Source: TMED69 sp964642505 (GTDB lineage: Bacteria > Pseudomonadota > Gammaproteobacteria > Ga0077536). From it: 19,274 bases of DNA. The stretch is from the NCBI GenBank assembly GCA_964642505.1, contig CAZXQY010000048.1, positions 1 to 19,274 on the forward strand, written 5' to 3'. Below, one piece after another: positions 1 through 5,124 of this stretch. The notes below the pieces were generated by a model. It did not search any database. It saw only the letters and a list, made by a program, of their open reading frames with translations, and was not told the DNA's origin. Both the position numbers and the translations under genes were made by a program. Each line of letters opens with the position of its first letter. Position 1 is the first letter of the stretch.

Positions 1-2
1 CG

Positions 3-71
3 GCGACGGCGATGTTATCGCAGGCGAATACGCTACAACAAACTGTACTACAACTTCTACAAAATCAGTAA
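3..71 (+). CDS. Flagellin, C-terminal end only (5' end outside window)
   Basis: Reading from base 3 gives 22 codons and a TAA stop. The peptide (ATAMLSQANTLQQTVLQLLQ, then NQ) is the D0 C-terminal helix of a bacterial flagellin and closely matches the ends of the flagellins at 657 and 2207 (IAMLSQANMQPQ...VLQLLQ). It is therefore the last piece of another flagellin gene upstream, which makes this an array of at least five flagellin-type genes on one strand. The helix packs in the core of the filament and is exported through the flagellar type III system. Only the last ~70 bases are visible, so nothing can be said about its variable domain. Confidence 0.85.
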   Translation, partial: ATAMLSQANTLQQTVLQLLQNQ

Positions 72-113
72 CTGATTGAGTAATAAGGATAATTAGGAAT
101 AAAAACAGTGAAT

Positions 114-122
114 TGCGATAAT
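114..122 (+). promoter_or_regulatory. Candidate extended -10 promoter for the 129-402 RNA
   Basis: TGCGATAAT fits the extended -10 form TGNTATAAT with one mismatch. No convincing -35 is seen, which is normal for extended -10 promoters. Transcription would start near 129, just before the 141-213 stem. The same bases also resemble a sigma28 -10 box (GCCGATAA), but there is no TAAA at the required spacing. Inferred from sequence only. Confidence 0.35.
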
Positions 123-281
123 AATAATAACCATGCCGTGACGCCATCCTATCCCAGGGGGTGTCATCCATTCCGTACTGTCACTCCGGTCGGATGTCCC
201 TTCTGGATGGCGTTGGTCAAAATTTGCTGTTTTGTGGCGCAAGTAGGACGCCTTATGAGAAACGTAGACCCGGATATCACT

Positions 282-310
282 TTGTTGCTGCCTCCTTCAC
301 AAGGTAACAA
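282..310 (-). repeat. Inverted copy of the flagellin leader/RBS element
   Basis: The minus strand of these 29 bases is identical to 3513-3541, the Shine-Dalgarno region of the flagellin at 3541. The match stops abruptly on both sides. No flagellin start follows it on the minus strand, so it is not acting as a leader in that direction. On the + strand it reads as an anti-Shine-Dalgarno segment. Confidence 0.9.
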
Positions 311-375
311 GTATGTCTCCGAACATATACGTTTTGAGCTCATTATGAGTACATAAGGCACTACAAGCGCTTTTG

Positions 376-402
376 AAGGGGCCTTCGGGTCCCTTTTTTT
401 TT
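376..402 (+). terminator. Intrinsic terminator with UUCG tetraloop
   Basis: An AAGGGGCC arm, a TTCG loop and a GGTCCCTT arm form eight pairs (one G-U), followed by an unbroken run of nine T. It ends either the candidate small RNA or the message of the upstream flagellin, or both. Confidence 0.9.
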
Positions 403-466
403 GCTATTAAAATCTAGTCAAATCATATACTTAAAATTAATTAAAAAATAACATAAAAAAAACTAT

Positions 467-493
467 TAAAGCTCGCGATCGTAGTGTCGATAT
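467..493 (+). promoter_or_regulatory. Sigma28 (FliA) promoter of flagellin 657
   Basis: TAAA at 467-470, a 15-base spacer, then GTCGATAT at 486-493 match the FliA consensus TAAA-N15-GCCGATAA (six of eight in the -10). Transcription would start near 500 and give a leader of about 155 bases before the ATG at 657. The late flagellar sigma factor is the expected driver of a flagellin. Confidence 0.7.
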
Positions 494-656
494 AGCTTTT
501 ACAAATATAACTTTAACCAGAATGACAAATTAACGGAGAAAAAATCACGAAAATAAGTCAATAAAAAGTACATATTTGATCGGTGCGGAGTGGGGACTCG
601 TCTCGTAAAGAGGCTGAATAACAATAATAACTTACCCGTATCTAAGGAGGCTTAAA

Positions 657-1781
657 ATGCCTGGAGTTAATACAAATGTTAACGCAGCGATCACAATCAA
701 CGCGCTTCAAAGAAATGAACAAGACATGGCTCGTGCCATGCAACGTTTATCGACCGGTAAACGAATTAATTCAGCTGAAGATGATGCAGCCGGCCTAGCC
801 GTTGCGTCGAGAATGACTGCCCAAATCAAAGGTCTCAGTCAAGCTGTTCAAAATGCTCAACACGCCGTCTCCATGGTTGAAGTGGGAGAGGGTGCGGTAG
901 TTGAAATTTCCAGTATGCTCATGAGAATGCGCGAACTCTCTGTCGCGTCACAAAACGGTACCAACACGTCTGCTGACCGCAGCGCGATGGCTACCGAATT
1001 CGTCCAACTACAGACTGAAATCGACCGAATCGCGAATAATACGCAATATAATGGTCAAAATATTCTCAATGGCGTCATTAACAAAACAGCTGCGATTGCG
1101 ACGAGTGGGATAAACGACAGTGCTGAAACGATCACGCTTGCTAATCACGGATTAACGAATGGTCAACGAATCGTCTATAACGCCGCAGCTGGTACAGTTC
1201 TCACTGGAGCTGTCGATGGACAAGCTTACTATGCCATCGTGACAGACGCTAACACTTTCAAATTAGCGGCTAGTTATGCCCACGCCACCGCAGCCTCCCC
1301 TACCGTTGTGGTTATCGGCGCCAGTTCTGGAAGTGGTAATAACAATCAATATTTCGAAACGGATGTGGTCAGTTATCAGGTCGGGGCAAATGCCAGCCAG
1401 ACAATAACCGTCGCTTTCGGTGACTTTAATACGAGCGATACCAAGGGATCGTTCGCAGGAGCAGTTAATGCCGCTACGATTAAGGTCGATACGGCATCTA
1501 ATGCCGCGAGCGCATTAAGTGTCATTGACGCCGCCATCGCTGGTGTCGACTCACAAAGAGCGACTTTCGGTTCGGCCCTGAACCGGCTAAACATGGCGAT
1601 TGCCAACTTGAGTAACGCCAAAATCAATGCCGAAGCATCAAGAGCGAGAGTCTTAGACACCGATTATGCAGCCGAAACCGCTGAGCTAGCCCGAACGCAA
1701 ATCATTGCGCAAGCCGGGATAGCGATGTTGTCTCAAGCAAACATGCAACCGCAGGGAGTGCTTCAACTACTGCAAGGTTAA
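657..1781 (+). CDS. Flagellin with adhesin-like insertion (374 aa)
   Basis: This is a structural subunit of the flagellar filament. Residues 1-140 are the conserved D0/D1 N-terminus (MPGVNTNVNA, then QRLSTGKRINSAEDDAAGL and MRELSVASQNGTN), and residues ~238-374 are D1/D0 C-terminal (YQVGANASQTITVAFGDF, NRLNMAIANLSNAKINAEAS, ending in the Leu/Gln-rich D0 helix). Between them, residues ~155-215 form a beta-rich insertion (TLANHGLTNGQRIVYNAAAG, DGQAYYAI, NTFKLAASY) that also occurs in the flagellins at 2207 and 5125. The ATG has a strong AAGGAGG at 644-650, six bases upstream, and a FliA promoter at 467-493. N- and C-terminal parts are nearly identical to the flagellin at 2207, including long identical DNA stretches, which indicates recent duplication or gene conversion. 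Confidence 0.97.
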   Translation: MPGVNTNVNAAITINALQRNEQDMARAMQRLSTGKRINSAEDDAAGLAVASRMTAQIKGLSQAVQNAQHAVSMVEVGEGAVVEISSMLMRMRELSVASQNGTNTSADRSAMATEFVQLQTEIDRIANNTQYNGQNILNGVINKTAAIATSGINDSAETITLANHGLTNGQRIVYNAAAGTVLTGAVDGQAYYAIVTDANTFKLAASYAHATAASPTVVVIGASSGSGNNNQYFETDVVSYQVGANASQTITVAFGDFNTSDTKGSFAGAVNAATIKVDTASNAASALSVIDAAIAGVDSQRATFGSALNRLNMAIANLSNAKINAEASRARVLDTDYAAETAELARTQIIAQAGIAMLSQANMQPQGVLQLLQG

Positions 1782-1806
1782 ATGGACGCGAGGAGGCGGC
1801 ATATAA

Positions 1807-1871
1807 CTTAGGTAAACAGGGGGCGTCCTCTGGAATCGAGCAGATACCATGATTTCCCCTAATTACCTAAG
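1807..1871 (+). other. Large inverted repeat after flagellin 657
   Basis: CTTAGGTAA (1807-1815) pairs perfectly with TTACCTAAG (1863-1871). A second GGGG/CCCC pairing lies inside (1819-1822 with about 1856-1859). There is no T run, so it is not a classical terminator. It may protect or process the flagellin mRNA 3' end. A comparable large hairpin follows flagellin 2207. Confidence 0.55.
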
Positions 1872-1916
1872 ACCTAACTGAGAGCGGAACGGCGATGCTA
1901 ATAAGAGGAAACTGAG

Positions 1917-2072
1917 ATGGAACAAGTGGAAATGACGGTAGAAAATTTAAGGAGAAAAGGAGAGCTGAAAGGAGCTTTCGACGCTAAAAAAGTAAAGCGG
2001 ATAAAACGTGCCTGGAAGAAAAAGCAGTACGCCTCGAACGCAGAATTAATAGCACGTTATTTATTTAATTAA
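1917..2072 (+). CDS. Small basic FlgM-like protein (51 aa), putative anti-sigma28
   Basis: An ATG with an AGAGGA ribosome site 8-9 bases upstream opens 51 codons ending in TAA. The C-terminal half (FDAKKVKRIKRAW, then QYASNAELIARYLFN) follows the pattern of the FlgM C-terminal domain, roughly V-D-A-x-K-V-x-x-I-(K/R)-x-x-I-x-x-G-x-Y-x-V-D-A-E-x-I-A-x-x-L-L. That half of FlgM binds sigma28 (FliA) and stops late flagellar transcription. The protein is about half the usual FlgM length (~90-100 aa), lacks most of the disordered export half, and is unusually basic (KKVKRIKRAWKKK), unlike typical FlgM. Its place between two flagellin genes fits a feedback role, but the family call rests on pattern recognition by eye. 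It could be an unrelated small basic protein. Confidence 0.5.
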   Translation: MEQVEMTVENLRRKGELKGAFDAKKVKRIKRAWKKKQYASNAELIARYLFN

Positions 2073-2206
2073 TACTTATAAAATAATGATTTAAAAGTTA
2101 TTTAAAGAATGAATCTACTTAAAGAAAGCATGATTTTTAGAGTGGAAACACCACACAGAGACAGCTGAAAATCGAGACTAGTTAAACATTGTGAGGGAAG
2201 ACAAGA
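2073..2206 (+). other. AT-rich leader region of flagellin 2207
   Basis: No gene is seen here. I looked for TAAA-N15-GCCGATAA and found no convincing FliA promoter, so flagellin 2207 may be read from the 467 promoter or from an unrecognised one. The last bases (TTGTGAGGGAAG before the ATG) are a diverged version of the TTGTGAAGGAGG leader used by the flagellins at 3541 and 5125. Confidence 0.4.
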
Positions 2207-3322
2207 ATGCCTGGAGTTAATACAAACATAAATGCGCAATTGGCTATCAACGCGCTTCAAAGAAACGAACAAGACATGGCCCGCGCCATGCAACGTTTAT
2301 CAACGGGTTTACGGATTAATTCAGCCCAAGATGATGCAGCCGGCCTAGCCGTTGCGTCCAGAATGACCGCCCAGATCAGGGGTCTGGCTCAAGCGGTCCA
2401 AAATGCGCAGCAGGCTGTTTCGATGGTAGAAGTAGCTGAAAGCGCAAGTGTAGAAATTTCCCGTATGTTCATGAGGATGAGGGCACTATCGGTCGCATCA
2501 CAAAACGGTACGACGACCTCGTCAGACCGCAGTGCGATGAATACCGAATTTACGCAACTACAGACTGAAATCGACCGAATTGCCAATAATACGCAATATA
2601 ACGGTCAAAATATTCTCAATGGCACCATCAACAGAACAGCTGCGATTGCTATGAGTGCAGTGAGCAATAGTAACGAAGAATTTACCCTTGCCGATCACGG
2701 ATTGGTGACCGGCCAGCGGGTCGTCTATAACGCCGCAGGCGGAGCTACCATCACCGCTATGGCTGACGGCCAAGCATTCTATGCTATTACGACAGCCGCG
2801 AATACGTTCAAATTAGCGACAAGCTATGCCAATGCAGTCGCTGGAACAGTTCATCAGATTGCTGCAAGTGCTACCGGTAATAACAATCAATATTTCGAAA
2901 CGGATGTGGTCAGTTTCCAAGTCGGGGCGAATGCCAGTCAGTCCATTACTGTCGCTTTCGGTGACTTTAATACGAGCGATAGCAGAGGATCCTTTGCTGC
3001 AGCCGTAAATCCAAGCGCCATCGGTGTAGCAAATGCTACCGCCGCGGCAACGGCCTTGGGGATTATCGATACGGCGATAGCGGGTGTTAGTGGGCAACGG
3101 GCGTCTTTCGGTGCGGCTTTGAACCGGCTAACCATGGCGATTGCTAATCTGAGTAACGCCAAGATCAATGCCGAGGCATCAAGATCTAGGGTCATGGATA
3201 CCGATTATGCAGCAGAAACTGCCGAACTGGCCCGAACGCAAATTATTGCACAAGCCGGGATAGCGATGTTGTCCCAGGCAAACATGCAACCTCAGACCGT
3301 GCTGTCACTACTGCAGGCCTAA
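2207..3322 (+). CDS. Flagellin with adhesin-like insertion (371 aa)
   Basis: This filament subunit is closely paralogous to the flagellin at 657: the first 50 residues differ at only a handful of positions (MPGVNTNINA, QRLSTGLRINSAQDDAAGL) and the C-terminal 100 are nearly the same. The middle (residues ~156-215) carries the same insertion (TLADHGLVTGQRVVYNAAGG, DGQAFYAI, NTFKLATSYANAVAGT) but with clearly more divergence than the ends, as expected if the core is homogenised while the exposed domain diversifies. The start at 2207 has GAGGGAAG 7-14 bases upstream. The D0/D1 core (FQVGANASQSITVAFGDF, NRLTMAIANLSNAKINAEAS) is intact, so it should polymerise. Confidence 0.97.
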   Translation: MPGVNTNINAQLAINALQRNEQDMARAMQRLSTGLRINSAQDDAAGLAVASRMTAQIRGLAQAVQNAQQAVSMVEVAESASVEISRMFMRMRALSVASQNGTTTSSDRSAMNTEFTQLQTEIDRIANNTQYNGQNILNGTINRTAAIAMSAVSNSNEEFTLADHGLVTGQRVVYNAAGGATITAMADGQAFYAITTAANTFKLATSYANAVAGTVHQIAASATGNNNQYFETDVVSFQVGANASQSITVAFGDFNTSDSRGSFAAAVNPSAIGVANATAAATALGIIDTAIAGVSGQRASFGAALNRLTMAIANLSNAKINAEASRSRVMDTDYAAETAELARTQIIAQAGIAMLSQANMQPQTVLSLLQA

Positions 3323-3360
3323 GGTTAAAAGAATATAAGAAGGAGGCAGACGATAAGGGT

Positions 3361-3421
3361 AAGTAGGGGTGACAAGTGATGTTTGGTTCTGGTTTTCCGG
3401 GCATTGCTTGACCCCTAACTT
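3361..3421 (+). other. Large hairpin after flagellin 2207
   Basis: AGGGGT (3365-3370) pairs with ACCCCT (3411-3416), and CAAGTGATG (3373-3381) pairs with CATTGCTTG (3402-3410) with two G-U pairs; AAGT/ACTT extends the base. No T run follows. It occupies the same relative place as the 1807-1871 inverted repeat after flagellin 657. Just before it, GAAGGAGGCAG at about 3341-3351 matches part of the flagellin leader element and may be a vestige of one. Confidence 0.5.
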
Positions 3422-3512
3422 TCTAATTCGGAATGCTAAAAATCAATTAAAAAGAGAATATTAGTAGAACTATAGAGAAATAATATAAAGATTAAATATT
3501 AGATACTCTGAA

Positions 3513-3541
3513 TTGTTACCTTGTGAAGGAGGCAGCAACAA
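3513..3541 (+). promoter_or_regulatory. Conserved flagellin leader/RBS element
   Basis: This 29-base element contains AAGGAGG (3526-3532) eight bases before the ATG at 3541. CCTT-gtg-AAGG can form a small hairpin that hides the Shine-Dalgarno, and the outer TTGTT and AACAA are also complementary. Related copies are at 4524-4545 (22 bases) and 5101-5118 (18 bases), and an exact inverted copy is at 282-310. Such conservation in non-coding DNA suggests shared post-transcriptional control. Confidence 0.75.
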
Positions 3542-4413
3542 TGATAGTAATCAACACCAACGTTGACGCGCATGTGACAATGCAGTCGTTAGCGAGAAAC
3601 GAACGTGCTATGAGTACGTCGATGGAACGACTGGGAACCGGTTTGCGGTTGAACTCAGCGGCCGATGATGCAGCGGGTTTGCAGATCAGCGGCCGGATGA
3701 CCGCGCAAATCAATGGGTTGCACCAAGCCATTACCAATGCCCACGATGCCATCTCTATGCTCCAAACAACGGAGCAGATGATGGCCGACATACAGTCTAT
3801 TATCCATAGGATTCGAGAGCTGGCTGTTCAGGGTACGAATGGGACGAATACCGGCCAGGATAGGGCGGCAATTGACGTCGAGCTACAACAATTAATCGCC
3901 GAAGCGTGGCGTATCTCTGATAACACTCAGTTTAACGGAATCAATCTCGGGAACGGTACGATTGGCGACGCGTCGGGTCACGTTCACTTTCAGGTAGGAA
4001 CTAACACCGGACAATCGATATCAGTCGATTTTAATCAGTATTGGGAGCTTCTGGGTTTACCCAGCTCTATGACTGTGCCGGCCTATATAGCTGCTTTAAA
4101 GGCGGATCCGCTGGATTTTAACACTCAGGCAGGTAGTCAGTTTGGGATTTCAGCGGGTGACCTATACCTCCAGACGTTGAGTACTGTGAGAACGACCATA
4201 GGTGCAACCATCAATCGTCTGGGTTATTCCATTGATAATTTAAGTCAAACCTTGCTGAACGCAAAAGCGTCACGTTCGCGTGTGCTGGACGCAGATTACG
4301 CTCGGGAGACGGCCGCGCTCGCGCGGACCCAAATTATGTCGCAGGCGGGGGTGGCGATGTTGGCACAAGCCAACCAGCAACCGATCGCGGTGCTGCAATT
4401 ATTACGCGCATAA
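3541..4413 (+). CDS. Short flagellin without insertion (290 aa)
   Basis: This flagellin has conserved D0/D1 ends (MIVINTNVDAHVTMQSLARN, LGTGLRLNSAADDAAGLQIS, HRIRELAVQGTNGTN; C-terminal NRLGYSIDNLSQTLLNAKAS and RTQIMSQAGVAMLAQANQQ). The centre is only a short linker (residues ~140-200) and lacks the adhesin-like insertion of its neighbours. Its core is clearly more diverged from the 657/2207 pair than those are from each other, so it is an older paralogue and perhaps builds a different part of the filament. An upstream in-frame start six codons earlier (3523) would lie inside the Shine-Dalgarno AAGGAGG. The ATG at 3541 is correctly spaced and gives the normal flagellin N-terminus. Confidence 0.96.
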   Translation: MIVINTNVDAHVTMQSLARNERAMSTSMERLGTGLRLNSAADDAAGLQISGRMTAQINGLHQAITNAHDAISMLQTTEQMMADIQSIIHRIRELAVQGTNGTNTGQDRAAIDVELQQLIAEAWRISDNTQFNGINLGNGTIGDASGHVHFQVGTNTGQSISVDFNQYWELLGLPSSMTVPAYIAALKADPLDFNTQAGSQFGISAGDLYLQTLSTVRTTIGATINRLGYSIDNLSQTLLNAKASRSRVLDADYARETAALARTQIMSQAGVAMLAQANQQPIAVLQLLRA

Positions 4414-4523
4414 ATTTTTTAATGTATTTAAAACAAAGGATTAAATGATTATTGAAGCAATATTGGAAGTTTTAGATAAAAACTAAAAGACTCGAAAAAT
4501 CTCTCTAGGGAGATAAAAAGATA
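4414..4523 (+). other. AT-rich spacer with possible 13-codon ORF
   Basis: The spacer holds no clear promoter or terminator. A 13-codon ORF (4447-4488, MIIEAILEVLDKN) follows AAAGGA and could be a leader peptide, but it is too short to judge. A weak TCTC/GAGA hairpin lies at about 4500-4513. Confidence 0.25.
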
Positions 4524-4545
4524 GTTACCTTGTGAAGGAGGCAGC
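4524..4545 (+). promoter_or_regulatory. Flagellin-type leader/RBS element (22-nt copy)
   Basis: These 22 bases are identical to part of the 3513-3541 element, including AAGGAGG (4535-4541), nine bases before the ATG at 4551. A flagellin-specific leader in front of an ORF that is not a flagellin is the oddity. Confidence 0.8.
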
Positions 4546-4550
4546 GACTA

Positions 4551-4955
4551 ATGACTGGAGTCAACGTGACCGTCGGTAGGCGAGTGATACCACTCGCACC
4601 GACGAGGGACAGATACGCCTTGACGATCGACCCTAAAATTCTGGGGATCGGAATATTGGCGGGAAATTTCGGATACGAAGAGCGGCTAAAGCCCGTGCGT
4701 TGCCGAACATCGTCCAAAACCTATAGGGCTGGTCCGGTCATTTCTTTTCGCTTGGAATCGGGGCGAGAGGCCTACCGCGGAACTTCGGGAGTTCGCAAGA
4801 GCTTACCCGACTGTAAAGTCAGTATAGCTCGGCTGTTAGGTCAGCGACCTTCGCCCGCTGAACGCGATGCGGTTACTCGTCCAGCCTTCTCACTTGGTAA
4901 CTCACTCATTAAACGATGGTGTCCGGTAGGCGATGCTTGTCTACAGAGGATCTGA
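4551..4955 (+). CDS. Unrecognised 134-aa ORF behind a flagellin leader
   Basis: It begins MTGVNVTV, which matches the flagellin start pattern M-x-GVN-x-x-V, and is preceded by the flagellin leader element. From about residue 9 it has no resemblance to flagellin in any frame I read, and I recognise no family. The product is arginine-rich with a few cysteines and no signal peptide or membrane segment. The DNA is visibly more GC-rich (about 55%) than the flanking AT-rich spacers and the neighbouring flagellins. A perfect 14-bp hairpin (4571-4604) sits over codons 7-18. Options are a flagellin whose body was replaced by foreign DNA, a structured RNA, or a real protein exported by a flagellin-type N-terminal signal. 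Codon use looks unspecialised, so coding status is uncertain. Confidence 0.4.
   Translation: MTGVNVTVGRRVIPLAPTRDRYALTIDPKILGIGILAGNFGYEERLKPVRCRTSSKTYRAGPVISFRLESGREAYRGTSGVRKSLPDCKVSIARLLGQRPSPAERDAVTRPAFSLGNSLIKRWCPVGDACLQRI
4571..4604 (+). other. Strong hairpin just inside the 4551 ORF
   Basis: CGTCGGT and GCGAGTG, separated by a 2-base bulge (AG), pair perfectly with CACTCGC and ACCGACG around an ATAC loop. That gives 14 G/C-rich pairs starting 20 bases after the start codon. It could impede translation, or mark the edge of the inserted sequence. Confidence 0.8.
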
Positions 4956-5100
4956 AATGCAAAAAAAGAGTTAAGCAATATGTGAATAAACAAATAGTTA
5001 AATAATAATTCGGTGAATTAGGATTATATGGAAAAGATGATCCAAATAAAAATGTAGTGGTGTGTGGGCACCCGCCTCAGGAGAGGCACATAAAAATATA
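4956..5100 (+). promoter_or_regulatory. Leader of flagellin 5125 with AGGA-loop hairpin
   Basis: The spacer is AT-rich apart from a hairpin at 5074-5087, GCCTC-AGGA-GAGGC, which presents AGGA in a tetraloop about 40 bases before the start. This is the usual form of a CsrA/RsmA binding site, and a second GGA lies in the Shine-Dalgarno hairpin downstream. No promoter was identified. Confidence 0.35.
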
Positions 5101-5118
5101 GTTACCTTGTGAAGGAGG
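5101..5118 (+). promoter_or_regulatory. Flagellin leader/RBS element (18-nt copy)
   Basis: These 18 bases are identical to the core of the 3513-3541 element. AAGGAGG (5112-5118) is six bases before the ATG at 5125 and only three before the ATG at 5122, which favours the second ATG. Confidence 0.8.
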
Positions 5119-5124
5119 TTTATG

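Larger units (their letters stand above)
129..402 (+). ncRNA. Candidate small RNA antisense to flagellin leaders
   Basis: This stretch has no credible protein but has the parts of a small RNA gene: an extended -10-like box at 114-122, a long-range stem pairing 141-149 with 205-213 (nine perfect pairs), a 29-base segment (282-310) that is the exact reverse complement of 3513-3541, and an intrinsic terminator at 376-402. The 3513-3541 target covers the leader, Shine-Dalgarno and first start-codon base of a flagellin; 22 and 18 bases of it are also shared by the leaders at 4524-4545 and 5101-5118. The Shine-Dalgarno of flagellin 657 can pair over eight bases. The segment can fold on itself (CCTT-cac-AAGG, flanked by TTGTT and AACAA). 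The expected effect is to block ribosome access to flagellin mRNAs. It could instead be the 3' UTR of the upstream flagellin, acting after processing. The boundaries are inferred. Confidence 0.5.

Noticed and set aside
286..311. Similarity of the leader (GTTACCTTGT) to the 3' end of 16S rRNA
   Set aside because: Only about ten bases match and the rest of the rRNA context is absent; no rRNA gene is present.
108..356. 82-codon open frame on the + strand
   Set aside because: It begins with GTG without a ribosome site, its product looks random, and the same DNA carries RNA stems and the antisense segment; the opposite-strand frame is no better.
3523..3540. Upstream start for the short flagellin
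   Set aside because: The ATG at 3523 is not preceded by a ribosome site and the leader AAGGAGG would be coding; the N-terminus from 3541 matches other flagellins.
4681..4960. Possible group II intron or RNase P-like RNA in the 4551 region
   Set aside because: A GTGCG start and several small stems are present, but no intron domain V or conserved RNase P core could be found by eye.
4447..5034. Very short ORFs in flagellin leaders (13 and 8 codons)
   Set aside because: Short enough to be chance in AT-rich DNA, with unrelated sequences and no conserved position.
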